A stretch of DNA of 64,000 nt, taken from contig NZ_SMNA01000001.1 in assembly GCF_004353825.1 (NCBI RefSeq), forward strand, positions 496,001-560,000. The letters are read 5' to 3'. Position 1 is the first letter of the stretch, and every line of letters starts with the position of its first letter. Under the pieces are notes generated by a model, which made no database searches, was not told the origin of the DNA, and worked only from the letters and a program-made list of their open reading frames with translations. Shown here in pieces: positions 8,280-16,019 of the stretch. The translations under genes were made by a program, and so were the position numbers. Origin of the DNA: Occultella glacieicola (GTDB lineage Bacteria > Actinomycetota > Actinomycetes > Actinomycetales > Beutenbergiaceae).

Positions 8280-9515
8280 TCAGCGTGCGCGGAGCCCGGC
8301 CGCGCGGTCAGCGAGGTAGCCCCGGGCAGCCGGATCGAGCGCGAGGGTGGCAGCCCGGTCGAACGCGGCCGCAGCCTCGGTGAAGCGGCCGGCCTCGGCG
8401 AGCAGGTGGGCACGGGCGGCCCAGGCCGGCTGGAAGTCGTCAACACCGTCGGGCAGCGCTGCCAGGCCGGCATCGGGGCCGTCCAGCCGGCCGACCGCTG
8501 CGGCGAGCGCGACCTGCGCGCCCAGGGTCGGGGCGAGCGTGACCAGCGCCGAGTACAGCGTGCGCAGCGCGCGGGTGTCCGTGATCCCGGTGCGCCGGCG
8601 GTCGCAGTGGACCGCCTGGATGGCCGCCTCGAGCTGGAACCGGCCGAGCCGGTCGGCGGCGGACGCCCGGCGCAGGTAGGCCTCACCCTCGGCGATCAGG
8701 TCCGCATCCCAGTCCGCCGGATCCTGTTCCGCGAGCGGCACATAGTCCGTGCCCCGACCGGGCGCCCGAGCCAGCGACAGTGCGATCAGCGCAGCGAGGC
8801 CGAGCGCCTCGGGCTCGTCCGGGAGCAGGGTCGCGAGCGTGGTGGCCAGGTAGTGGGCCTCGCCGGCGAGGGAGTCCGGGGATCGTCGGGGAGCCTCGTC
8901 CGGCCCGCCCGTGAGGGTGACCGCGTAGCACCCGTAGACGGCCTCGAGGACGCCGGGCAGCCGTTCGGACCTGGCCTCCCGTCCCGGGACGGTGAACGGG
9001 ATCCGGGTGCCTGCGATCCGGCGCTTGGCCCGCACCAGGCGTTTGGCCATGGCCTCCTTGCCAACCCCGTAGGCCCGCGCGATCCGGGCGGCATCGAGGC
9101 CGAGCACCGCCTGCAGCATCAGCGGGGTCCGGGACGCAGCATCGATCGCCGGGTGCGCGCACACGAACAACAGTTCCAGGCGGCGCTCGCCGATCGCGTC
9201 GGGGTCGACCGCGTCCAGGGGCGAGGTCGTCCGCGCCGCCTCGACGACCACCTCGCTGAGCGGCCGGGCGGTCCGGTGCGCGGCCGATCTCCAGACGTCC
9301 CGCTGGCGGTTGCGGGCGACCGTGAGCAGCCACCCCTCCGGGTTCGCCGGGACCCCCCGCTCGGGCCAGCTGCGCAGGGCGCGCTCGAGCGCGTCGGAGA
9401 GGGCGTCCTCGGCGAGCATGAGGTCCCCGGTCGGGGCCGCGAGGATCGCGACCAGCCGGCCGTAGGAGGCGCGGGCGGCACGCTCGGCCGCCGCCCGCGC
9501 CTCGGGCACGCTCAT
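8280..9515 (-). CDS. ECF sigma factor with TPR-like C-terminus (ECF42 type)
   Basis: 411 residues. ATG 9515 overlaps the stop of the upstream YCII gene (ATGA), which sets the start. Regions: sigma-2 about residues 10-75 (AEDALSDALERALRSW), DVWRSAAHRTARPLSE linker, sigma-4 about 115-175 (LMLQAVLGLDAARIARAYGVGKEAMAKRLVRAK), then a DUF6596/TPR-like helical region to the end (GRFQLEAAIQAVHC is diagnostic). This is the layout of ECF42 sigma factors, which are co-encoded with DGPF/YCII proteins and lack an anti-sigma factor. A paralogous pair lies at 45302-46985. Confidence 0.9.
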   Translation of the reverse strand: MSVPEARAAAERAARASYGRLVAILAAPTGDLMLAEDALSDALERALRSWPERGVPANPEGWLLTVARNRQRDVWRSAAHRTARPLSEVVVEAARTTSPLDAVDPDAIGERRLELLFVCAHPAIDAASRTPLMLQAVLGLDAARIARAYGVGKEAMAKRLVRAKRRIAGTRIPFTVPGREARSERLPGVLEAVYGCYAVTLTGGPDEAPRRSPDSLAGEAHYLATTLATLLPDEPEALGLAALIALSLARAPGRGTDYVPLAEQDPADWDADLIAEGEAYLRRASAADRLGRFQLEAAIQAVHCDRRRTGITDTRALRTLYSALVTLAPTLGAQVALAAAVGRLDGPDAGLAALPDGVDDFQPAWAARAHLLAEAGRFTEAAAAFDRAATLALDPAARGYLADRAAGLRAR

Positions 9516-9889
9516 GCGTTCGGTTCCCACCGGCCTTCCCGGACGTACGTCGCGCCCGGGCGGACCTCGACCCCGCCCCACGCGAGGGCGGGCGCCTGCT
9601 TCGCCCAGTCGAGGGCGGCGTCGAGATCGGGCACGTCGACGACGAACGTCCCGCCCAGCTGGTCCTTGGTGTCGGCGTACGGGCCGTCCTGGACCCGCAG
9701 CTCACCGTCGACCGTGGTCAGGGTGGTGGTGCTGGTGGAGGGCTGGAGCACCTCGCCGGAGAGCAGGACGCCCGCCTGATGCAGCGCCTTCGCGTAGGCA
9801 CTGAAGGCTCGTTCACCCTCCGCCCAGGCCTCCTCGCCGAGCGTCTCGGTGCTCTGCTCGGGGTAGTGCAGCATGATCGTGTACCGCAT
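9512..9889 (-). CDS. YCII/DGPF-domain protein, ECF42 partner
   Basis: 125 residues, beginning MRYTIMLHYPEQS. The RBS decides the start: GAGGAG lies 10 nt before ATG 9889 but only 1 nt before the in-frame ATG 9898. QDGPYADTKDQLGGTFVVDVPDLDAAL is the DGPF/YCII signature. These small ferredoxin-like-fold proteins always travel with ECF42 sigma factors; their reaction is unknown. The stop overlaps the sigma start by 4 bp. Confidence 0.9.
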   Translation of the reverse strand: MRYTIMLHYPEQSTETLGEEAWAEGERAFSAYAKALHQAGVLLSGEVLQPSTSTTTLTTVDGELRVQDGPYADTKDQLGGTFVVDVPDLDAALDWAKQAPALAWGGVEVRPGATYVREGRWEPNA

Positions 9890-9933
9890 GGCTCTCATAC
9901 TCCTCGTTCGTCATCGGGTGCGTACAGGGTGAT

Positions 9934-9960
9934 GACGATGACGCCGTCGCCGAATGGACA
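9934..9960 (-). promoter_or_regulatory. Candidate ECF42-type promoter of the YCII-sigma operon
   Basis: Minus strand: TGTCCA (9960-9955), 17 nt, CGTC (9937-9934), about 45 nt before ATG 9889. The ECF42 motif as I remember it is TGTCGA at -35 and CGA/TC at -10. The same arrangement, spacing 17, stands before the paralogous operon at 45227-45253. Confidence 0.5.
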
Positions 9961-9968
9961 CCGGAACG

Positions 9969-10008
9969 CCGATGGGGTCCCGAGCCGCGTGGCTCGGGAC
10001 CCCATCGG
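9969..10008 (-). terminator. Strong hairpin terminator after the DUF1540 gene
   Basis: An 18-bp perfect stem with loop GCGT: left arm 9969-9986 (core GATGGGGTCCCGAGCC), right arm 9991-10008. It starts 12 bp after the DUF1540 stop, between that gene and the YCII promoter, and insulates the two minus-strand units. Confidence 0.75.
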
Positions 10009-10019
10009 GTGAGGTTCGG

Positions 10020-10319
10020 TCAGGCGCGCGGTTCGAACGTGAGACAGTCGGCCAGGTCCGTGCCGGCGCCGATCCGGACGGCGGGTGCGCTGCACTCGAG
10101 GTCGACATTGTGCACGCAGTCCACGCGCTGGCAGGCGCCGACCGCGGCAAGCACCGTGGACAGCCCACCCTTCGTGGTGAGCGGGATGAAGGTGGCACAC
10201 TGCGCGTCGACGCCGGTGCCACCGATCGTCACGGCCGCGGCGTGGCAGCCGTCGTGGTTGTAGGAGCAGCCGGCCACCGTGCACTCGGTGACGGAGGGGA
10301 GATCGGCGAGCGAGGTCAT
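10020..10319 (-). CDS. DUF1540 protein, tandem cysteine-rich repeats
   Basis: 99 residues with two similar halves. First half: CTVAGCSYNHDGC followed by CATFIP; second: CQRVDCVHNVDLEC followed by CLTFEP. Eight Cys in two C-x4/5-C-x6/7-C-x-n-C groups suggest metal binding, as proposed for DUF1540; the role is unknown. GGAGG lies 6 nt before the ATG. The promoter region carries a palindrome (10393-10406) between likely -35 and -10 boxes, so a repressor probably controls it. Confidence 0.85.
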   Translation of the reverse strand: MTSLADLPSVTECTVAGCSYNHDGCHAAAVTIGGTGVDAQCATFIPLTTKGGLSTVLAAVGACQRVDCVHNVDLECSAPAVRIGAGTDLADCLTFEPRA

Positions 10320-10378
10320 GATGTCCTCCGTGTGGCGTAGGTCGAGGTAGGAATAGGCACACGGTAATCCTGAAATGC

Positions 10379-10406
10379 CGATGTGTATAGCAAGGCAGTA
10401 CTGCCT
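10379..10406 (-). promoter_or_regulatory. Promoter with central palindrome upstream of the DUF1540 gene
   Basis: The 14-bp perfect palindrome AGGCAGTACTGCCT (10393-10406) lies just upstream of a TATACA -10-like box on the minus strand, a usual repressor position. The core AGGC...GCCT recalls DtxR/IdeR/MntR-type metal boxes, but the match is partial. The surrounding 10340-10490 is distinctly AT-richer than its neighbours and holds no gene. Confidence 0.45.
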
Positions 10407-10488
10407 AACCGGATTCTCCGGAATAACGCGACGCGCGCAATGCGAAAGTAGTTCGTCAATAACGTGACGGCCGGAATGCGTTAATCAT

Positions 10489-11184
10489 TCAACCGTAGGA
10501 TTCGGCGGTCGGGCTCACGTCCTGGGTCATGATCGAGGCGCGGATCCGCTGTCGCACTGCGGCGTCGTGGACGGCGGGTTCGCCGCGACCGCCGGGGGTG
10601 TCCTCGAGCGGGCCCGCGGTGAGGATGCGGCGCATTCCGGTGCGCAGAACCCGCTGGTCGATGGCGCGGCTGCCGCCAAGGGAGAGCAGTGCCGCCCCCT
10701 GATCCAGCGCGGCAAGCAGCGCACCGAGCTCCGCGGTCGGCAGCACGTCGTCCGCACTCCCGGACTGCGTGGCCACGGCGCCGTAGCCGTCGACCAGGAG
10801 GTCCATCCGCTTGCCCATCTCCGCACTGAGTCGCGAGTCCCGAGCAGCGGTCGCGATGAACTCCAGGGTCGCCAGCGCGAATCCCTCGATCGCCGCCGAG
10901 AGGCCCTCGCCGTGTTCCGCTTCGATCGGGTCGTCCGTGGTGATGTTCCAACCGCCGTCCGCGAACGCAATCTCGACGTTCGCGTCGATCACCGCGAGGA
11001 ACAGGTCGGCCTTGCCGTCGAAGTTGGAATAGACGGCTCCCTTGGAGAAGCCCGCCTCGCGTGCGATCGCTTCCAGGTTCGCGGCGTGATAGCCATGTTC
11101 GGCGAACGCCTGCCGTGCGGCGACCACGAGCGCGTCGCGGGTCTGCTGCTGCTGTTCCCGGCGGGAGCGGGGGAGGGAGGCCAT
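10489..11184 (-). CDS. TetR-family repressor of the adjacent ABC exporter
   Basis: 231 residues from ATG 11184; the frame is open further but only through antisense of the ABC gene. HTH: TRDALVVAARQAFAEHGYHAANLEAIAREAGFSKGAVYSNF is split here as helix 1 (residues 14-30) and the recognition part GFSKGAVYSNF (about 42-52). The long ligand-binding domain has no special motif. It is divergent from an ABC ATPase/permease pair, with inverted repeats between them, so it most likely represses the exporter and itself. Confidence 0.88.
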   Translation of the reverse strand: MASLPRSRREQQQQTRDALVVAARQAFAEHGYHAANLEAIAREAGFSKGAVYSNFDGKADLFLAVIDANVEIAFADGGWNITTDDPIEAEHGEGLSAAIEGFALATLEFIATAARDSRLSAEMGKRMDLLVDGYGAVATQSGSADDVLPTAELGALLAALDQGAALLSLGGSRAIDQRVLRTGMRRILTAGPLEDTPGGRGEPAVHDAAVRQRIRASIMTQDVSPTAESYG

Positions 11185-11211
11185 CACGTCATCGTAGGTC
11201 GAACCCGAGCA

Positions 11212-11263
11212 TTGACGTACCGGCGGTACGCGAATACCGTGAGTATTCCAATACCAACGGTAT
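11212..11263 (+). promoter_or_regulatory. Promoter and TetR operators of the ABC exporter
   Basis: TTGACG (11212-11217), 17 nt, TACCGT (11235-11240) form a good promoter. Two inverted repeats overlap and follow the -10: GAATAC-N5-GTATTC (11232-11248) and ATACC-N3-GGTAT (11251-11263). AAGGAG (11266-11271) is the RBS for ATG 11276. The divergent TetR protein is the obvious candidate to bind here. Confidence 0.6.
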
Positions 11264-11275
11264 CTAAGGAGTGGC

Positions 11276-12274
11276 ATGAGCGACGACGTCCTACGCGTCG
11301 ACGGCGTCACCCGACGCTTCGGCTCGGTGGTCGCCAACGACGGTGTCTCACTTCGAGTTCGGTCCGGCACCGTGGTCGGGCTGCTCGGCCACAACGGCGC
11401 CGGCAAGACGACCCTCGTCTCCCAGGTCGTCGGTCTCCTCCGGCCCGACGACGGCTCGATCCGCGTCGGTGGCATCGACGCGGTGGCGGAACCGGCGACG
11501 GCCCGGCGGTACGTCGCCCTGCAGCCCCAGAGCCAGGCGCCCATCGACGGGCTGACCCCCCGGTCGGCCATCGAGATGGCCGGGCGGCTCCGCGGGCTGT
11601 CCACGAGGGCCGCGCGTGCCGCCGCCGAGAGTCTTGCCGAGGAACTCGACATCACCGAGTGGATCGACCGAAGGGCCCTGCCGGAGAATCGCGGCCTCTC
11701 CGGCGGGATCCGGAGGCTCACCGCCTTCGCGATGGCGATCGTCGCGCCCACGCCACTGGTGATCCTGGACGAGCCGACGAACGACATCGACGCCTCCCGC
11801 CGCCGGCTGCTCTGGCAGGCCGTGCGTGCCCGTGCCGACGCCGGCTCTGGCGTGCTGCTCGTCACCCACAACGTCGCCGAGGCGGAACGGATCGTCGACG
11901 ACCTCATCGTCCTGAACCATGGCCGGGTCGCCGCGACCGGCTCGCCCGCGCGCCTGCGCGGCGCGACCGGCACTGATCTGCGCCTCGAGCTGCAGTTCCC
12001 GCCCGATGCCGCCGACGTCGGGGCGCCCGACGGCGCAAGGGTGCCTTTCGCGGTTCGCCGCACGGTCCGCGTGGGCCGCCGGGTGCTGCACACCATCGGG
12101 ACCGAGGAGGCCGCGGCCGCCGTCACCTGGGCGGCGGCGCTCCGCGAGCGTGGTCGCGTGGACGGCTACGCCGTCGGACCGGTCACGCTTGAGGATGCCT
12201 ACCTCTCGCTGACCGCCGTCGAGGACGACACCGTGCCGGCCCCGGCCGGGACCGAGGCGGCCGCCCATGTCTGA
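11276..12274 (+). CDS. ABC-2 type exporter ATPase (DrrA-like)
   Basis: 332 residues. Walker A GLLGHNGAGKTT at about residues 35-46, Q-loop LQPQSQAP, signature LSGGIRRL at about 142-149 (Gly-Gly-Ile instead of the usual GGQ/GGM), Walker B LVILDEPTNDID, switch VTHN. The C-terminal extension of about 100 residues is as in drug or lipid exporters of the DrrA type. It overlaps the permease gene by 8 bp and is probably controlled by the divergent TetR protein. The substrate is unknown; a toxic hydrophobic compound is the usual guess for this layout. Confidence 0.9.
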   Translation: MSDDVLRVDGVTRRFGSVVANDGVSLRVRSGTVVGLLGHNGAGKTTLVSQVVGLLRPDDGSIRVGGIDAVAEPATARRYVALQPQSQAPIDGLTPRSAIEMAGRLRGLSTRAARAAAESLAEELDITEWIDRRALPENRGLSGGIRRLTAFAMAIVAPTPLVILDEPTNDIDASRRRLLWQAVRARADAGSGVLLVTHNVAEAERIVDDLIVLNHGRVAATGSPARLRGATGTDLRLELQFPPDAADVGAPDGARVPFAVRRTVRVGRRVLHTIGTEEAAAAVTWAAALRERGRVDGYAVGPVTLEDAYLSLTAVEDDTVPAPAGTEAAAHV

Positions 12275-13058
12275 CCTCGCGACTGCCGGCCGCCTCGAGC
12301 CCCGCCGGTCACCGATCCAGGTCGGGCTCTCTACGACCTACGTCACGCTGCTGCGCTGGACGTTCGCCGGCATCGGCGCGATGCTCCCGCTCATCGTCGT
12401 GGTCCAGGCGATGCTCGCGGCCGGGATCATCATCGGGTTCGGGTTCATCATCCCGAACATCGACGCGGCGACTGCGCTCTACCTGTCCACCGGCACTCCG
12501 ACCGTCCTGCTGCTCACCATCGGGTTCGTGATGGTGCCGCAGGGGGTCTCCCGGTCCCGCACCGACGGCACGTTCAGCTACATGAGAGGCCTGCCGATCG
12601 CGCGGCCGCTGCTGCTGGCGGCCGACCTGACCGTGTGGTTGATCATCGGGCTGCCGAGCGTCGCTGTCGGGGTCATGGTCGCGCAATTGCGCTATGGCAT
12701 CGCGCTCTCGGTCGACTGGCCGATCCTGGTCGTGGCGACGCTGCTCGCGACGTTGATGGCAACGGCGGTGGGCTATGCCATCGCGGTGAGCCTGCCACCG
12801 TTGCTCGCGCAACTGTCCACGCAGGTGCTCGTGTTCTTCGTGTTGCTGTTCTCGCCGATCACCTTCCGGGTCGAACAGCTGCCGGATTGGTTCCAGACCG
12901 TCCACGACGTGCTGCCGGTCCGGGCCGCGGCCGATCTGATCCGGGCGGGCCTGGCCTCGGACGTGTTCGAGGCGAGCCTGCGGGACCTGGCAGTGCTGAC
13001 GGTGTGGTGCGCGGCCGGCGTGGCGGTCTCGGTTCGGGCGCTGGTGCGCCGGCCGTGA
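12267..13058 (+). CDS. ABC-2 type permease
   Basis: 263 residues with six predicted membrane segments: about residues 35-55, 72-92, 112-132, 150-172, 180-200 and 238-258. The second half has FFVLLFSPITFRVEQLPDWFQTVHDVLPVRAAADLIRAGL, here in two parts, the hallmark end of ABC-2 permeases (residues about 190-230). It forms the exporter with the overlapping upstream ATPase. Confidence 0.88.
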   Translation: MSDLATAGRLEPRRSPIQVGLSTTYVTLLRWTFAGIGAMLPLIVVVQAMLAAGIIIGFGFIIPNIDAATALYLSTGTPTVLLLTIGFVMVPQGVSRSRTDGTFSYMRGLPIARPLLLAADLTVWLIIGLPSVAVGVMVAQLRYGIALSVDWPILVVATLLATLMATAVGYAIAVSLPPLLAQLSTQVLVFFVLLFSPITFRVEQLPDWFQTVHDVLPVRAAADLIRAGLASDVFEASLRDLAVLTVWCAAGVAVSVRALVRRP

Positions 13059-13106
13059 TGCGGTAATCGGCTGGGGTTCCCTCGTGGGAACCGGCACCAT
13101 GGGCGG

Positions 13107-13643
13107 GTGAGTGACGACGTGGCCAGGGTGCTCGTACTGATCGCCGGACCCATCGCGGCCGGGAAGTCGACCCTGGCCCGTGCCGTGGCCGACCGCCTGC
13201 GCGACCAGGGACGTTCCGTGGCCCTCGTCGACCTCGACACGGTGGCCGAGATGGCCCTCCCCACGCTGCCGGACTGGGCCTGGGCGCACGAGATCCACGC
13301 CCGGCTGGTCGGGCACTGGACGCGGGTGCCGCTCGAGGTCGTCGTGGACGAGGGCGCCTCGACCCGGGCGGAGGTGGACCAGGTGCTGGCGGGCGTGCCC
13401 GGTCCGACCGCGGTGATCACGGTGGTCCTGGTCGCCGACGTGCGGCGTTCGTGGGAGCGGGCGCAGGGCGACCCGACGCGTGGGATCAGCAAGGACCGGG
13501 GCTTCCTGGAGCGGGTCTACGCGCAGTTCGAGCGTGAGTTGCCCGCTCTCGACCATGACGTGCTCCTCGACGCCGAGTCGACCTCTCCCGAGCAGCGCCT
13601 TGCGCCGATCCTTGCGGAGGTCGAGCGCCATCTGGCCAGGTGA
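13107..13643 (+). CDS. P-loop kinase-like protein (AAA_33 type)
   Basis: 178 residues from GTG 13107. P-loop LIAGPIAAGKSTLARA at about residues 10-25, DLDTVAEM after the second strand, VVVDEGAST at about 78-86. The size and P-loop resemble adenylylsulfate/chloramphenicol-type small-molecule kinases of the AAA_33 family. The substrate is unknown. CACCAT at -12 to -7 and no clear RBS suggest a leaderless mRNA. It stands alone. Confidence 0.8.
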   Translation: MSDDVARVLVLIAGPIAAGKSTLARAVADRLRDQGRSVALVDLDTVAEMALPTLPDWAWAHEIHARLVGHWTRVPLEVVVDEGASTRAEVDQVLAGVPGPTAVITVVLVADVRRSWERAQGDPTRGISKDRGFLERVYAQFERELPALDHDVLLDAESTSPEQRLAPILAEVERHLAR

Positions 13644-13675
13644 CCTCGCGCCCCGCGGGTCACGGGGCCGGGCGG

Positions 13676-14269
13676 CTAGGAGTAGGCGCGGTACCGGCCC
13701 GGCTTGCCGGACTCCTCGATCTCGAAGCGCAGCTGCAGGTCGGTACGTTCGATCAGGTCGACCTGCTGGGTGAACCCCTCACTGGTGACGATGAGATGGC
13801 CGCCGAGGCTCCAGTCCCGGGCGAGCCATGCCCGGAGCTCGTCGAGCAGCACGCGATCGGTACCGGTCTCCAGGGCCGAGCGTCGGACCCAGAAGTAGAC
13901 GGCCGTGTCGTAATCCGACCACAGGTGGTTCCCGACCGCAGTGATGCGGGCGCCGTCGAACATGCTCGCGTCGGTCGGCATCAGGTAGACGCAGCCGAGA
14001 CACTCGGTCTCGTCCGGGTTCAGCACCGTGTAGGTGAATGCCCGACGGTCGACATGGCGTTCTTCGAGGCCCTCGAGATCCTTCCGGTTGGCGGCCACGG
14101 TGAAGCCGTCCTCGGGCCAGCTCGACTGCTCCCACGTGCGCAGGTAGTCCCGGCTCTCCATCACGGCTGCGTGGTCCAGCTCGGCGTCGGTGGCCAGGAT
14201 CGGCCGGAGGAGGAACGCCGCCGTCGTCAGGCGCTCCGGGATCTCCAGTTCCGGGTCCGTGCACGGCAC
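13676..14269 (-). CDS. GNAT-like N-acetyltransferase
   Basis: 197 residues from GTG 14269, which has AGGAG 7 nt upstream. LTTAAFLLRPILATDAELDHAA is a typical GNAT beginning; FTYTVLNPDETECLGCVYLMP is the central beta strand pair and YFWVRRSALETGTDRVLLDELRAWL the acetyl-CoA-binding helix region. It lacks the strict Q/RxxGxG loop, so it may be an atypical member. Convergent with the kinase-like gene. Confidence 0.75.
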   Translation of the reverse strand: MPCTDPELEIPERLTTAAFLLRPILATDAELDHAAVMESRDYLRTWEQSSWPEDGFTVAANRKDLEGLEERHVDRRAFTYTVLNPDETECLGCVYLMPTDASMFDGARITAVGNHLWSDYDTAVYFWVRRSALETGTDRVLLDELRAWLARDWSLGGHLIVTSEGFTQQVDLIERTDLQLRFEIEESGKPGRYRAYS

Positions 14270-14397
14270 GATCTGGCTCCTGGGTGGCTCGGCGGTGAAG
14301 GCGTGGCTCGGTTGCCGTTCTAGCAGTCGGCCCTCGACGCTGTCGCTCGAATTTGCCGGCCGGCGTGGTCGGCGCCTTCGCCTGGGAGGATTCGGAC

Positions 14398-14916
14398 ATG
14401 GACATCACGGTGGCGGTCCGCCCAGCCCGGCTCGAGGACGTCGGGGCCATGGCACGGGTGATCGTCCGCTCGTGGCAGGAGACCTATCGCGGTCTGATGG
14501 CAGACGGCGTACTCGACGATCCCGGACAGGTTGCCTTTCGCGAGCGGTTCTGGACGGCTGCCCTGGTCGACGAGCGCTACCGCGCGAACCGGGTCGCCGT
14601 GGCGGTCCGGGACGGCGCCGTGATCGGGGTCGCGATGGCGGGCCCGCCGGCCGCTGCCGAACCCGGCTGGAACCTGCACCTCTACGTGCTCTACGTGCTC
14701 GCCGAGCATCACGGATCCGGCGCCGGCGCGGCGCTGCTGGACGCCGTCGTCGGCACTCGCGAACCGGCCGCGCTCTGGGTGGCGGACCCGAATCCGCGGG
14801 CGCAGGCGTTCTACCGCAAGCACGGATTCGTTGCCGACGGCGCGGTGCAGGTGGAGGACGGTGTGCGCGAGATCCGCATGGTGCGCAGTGGCGTGCCGTT
14901 CCCCGCCTCGCGCTGA
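14398..14916 (+). CDS. GNAT family N-acetyltransferase
   Basis: 172 residues. ATG 14398 has GGGAGGA (14384-14390) 7 nt upstream. VRPARLEDVGAMARVIVRSWQETYRGLM at residues 6-33 (split by eye) is the common start of this GNAT subgroup; LHLYVLYVLAEHHGSGAGAALL holds the acetyl-CoA loop HHGSGAG; NPRAQAFYRKHGFVADG is the conserved C-terminal NxxAxxFYxxxGF motif. Substrate unknown. Confidence 0.9.
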   Translation: MDITVAVRPARLEDVGAMARVIVRSWQETYRGLMADGVLDDPGQVAFRERFWTAALVDERYRANRVAVAVRDGAVIGVAMAGPPAAAEPGWNLHLYVLYVLAEHHGSGAGAALLDAVVGTREPAALWVADPNPRAQAFYRKHGFVADGAVQVEDGVREIRMVRSGVPFPASR

Positions 14917-14919
14917 CCC

Positions 14920-15250
14920 CGGCCGGAGTAGAGTCCGGTCCCCTGAGCCATGAATCGGAACTGCTCGATCGTGCGCTGCGCCGGCGTGATCCGCCAGTTC
15001 GCACGCGCCCGACCGGGCCCGGCGTTCCACATCCGGTGCGGAGTTCGCGGCGTGATCGTGAGCTTCTGCCCCACTCCGAGGACGCGGGGTTCGGCCCGGC
15101 CGAGCTCGACCGTGAGTTCGCCCTCCAGCACCTCGGACTCCTCCCTCCGTGGCGGACCGATACCGTCGGACCAGCGGGACCCGACATCGCACATGGTCCA
15201 CCACGACGTCTCGGCCGTCGACAGTCGCGACCGCGGGCCGACGCCCCATC
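14920..15250 (-). pseudogene. Cupin-domain gene remnant
   Basis: On the minus strand one frame reads EESEVLEGELTVELG, then LTITPRTPHRMWNAGPG, then ITPAQRTIEQFRFMAQG: the two cupin motifs and the usual tail of a small cupin protein. The expected first part (PPH.H before EES) is missing or shifted: it reads SDGIGPPRR, and I see no start codon with an RBS. After MAQG the frame runs on into the antisense of the GNAT gene. This looks like a frameshifted, 5'-damaged copy. It is the only content of the 342-bp gap between the GNAT and CGNR genes. Confidence 0.5.
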
Positions 15251-15258
15251 CACTGCAC

Positions 15259-15783
15259 TCAGGAGGCGAGAGTTCGCTCGCGGTGCCGTCGAACGGCCGC
15301 GCGGTTGGCGCATCGCACGGAGCAGTAGCGCTGCCGCCCGTTGCGGGTGATGTCGACCACGACCGCGGTGCAGGGCTCCGACGCGCACCGGCCGAGCCTG
15401 TGCATCCCCCGCGTGACGAGGTGCAGGGAGGTCCCCACGCTGATCACGGCGCGCAGCACCGACGGGAGGGACTGGGGGTCGTCCCGATAGTGCAGGTGCC
15501 ATCCCTCGTCGTCGTGATCCGTCAGCCGCGGATAGGCCGCGGCCGCGGCCATCTCCGCGTTCAGCAGCACCGCACGCCGATCCGGATCGGCGGCATCGAC
15601 GACGCGGAGCCAGTCGTCGATGACCTGACGCACGGCCTTGTGGTCATCCGACGCCGTGGGAAATGCCATCGTCATGCCGAACTCTCGAGTCCTCGCCTCG
15701 ATCCCCGCGCGGTCGGCGGGCCAGGCGTTGGCGAGGGAGGCCGCGAGCAGGACCGCATACTCACCGTAAGGGTTGAGATGCAT
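15259..15783 (-). CDS. CGNR zinc-finger protein
   Basis: 174 residues from ATG 15783. The C-terminal 45 residues carry the zinc finger C-x4-C (CASEPC) followed by the treble-clef YCSVRCANRAAVRRHRER, with CSVRCANR in place of the strict CGNR motif. The N-terminal ABATE-like domain (NPYGEYAVLLAASLANAW) precedes it. Such proteins are putative transcription factors. TGTAAT at -12 to -7 suggests a leaderless mRNA. Only 14 bp separate its start from the divergent small protein gene. Confidence 0.85.
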   Translation of the reverse strand: MHLNPYGEYAVLLAASLANAWPADRAGIEARTREFGMTMAFPTASDDHKAVRQVIDDWLRVVDAADPDRRAVLLNAEMAAAAAYPRLTDHDDEGWHLHYRDDPQSLPSVLRAVISVGTSLHLVTRGMHRLGRCASEPCTAVVVDITRNGRQRYCSVRCANRAAVRRHRERTLAS

Positions 15784-15797
15784 AAGACCATTACAGC
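15784..15797. promoter_or_regulatory. 14-bp gap shared by two divergent starts
   Basis: The start codons of the CGNR gene (ATG 15783, minus) and the small zinc-type gene (ATG 15798, plus) are separated by only 14 bp. On the minus strand TGTAAT occupies -12 to -7; on the plus strand GACCAT does. Both genes can therefore be leaderless with -10 boxes overlapping in the same 14 bp, and their -35 regions must lie inside each other's coding sequence. Confidence 0.45.
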
Positions 15798-16019
15798 ATG
15801 GTGGACCCCATGACCACCAGCCACGTCCGACTCCCATCGCACGTGCGGGCCGAGCGCTCGCCGCACGAACACGCATGGTCGACCGAGTCCGGCCACCCGA
15901 CCTCGTCGGGTCACATCCTCTACGTGAGATGCGAGATCTGCGGAGTCCGCCGGGTGGATCTCCAGCAGCGCTACGACACGCCGCCCGCACCGCTCAGCAA
16001 ACTGCTCGTCAGCCGCTGA
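15798..16019 (+). CDS. Small putative zinc-binding protein
   Basis: 73 residues from ATG 15798 (69 from ATG 15810). EHAWSTESGHPTSSGHILY is followed by VRCEICGVRRVDL, giving His residues plus one CxxC, enough for a small zinc ribbon. Similar short actinobacterial proteins exist but have no assigned role that I know. No RBS is visible. The 3' end overlaps the convergent mraY by 11 bp. Confidence 0.7.
   Translation: MVDPMTTSHVRLPSHVRAERSPHEHAWSTESGHPTSSGHILYVRCEICGVRRVDLQQRYDTPPAPLSKLLVSR

Noticed and set aside
14320-15258. Minus-strand 312-codon frame near the cupin remnant
   Set aside because: Mixed composition and overlaps the GNAT gene; cupin residues are in a different frame.
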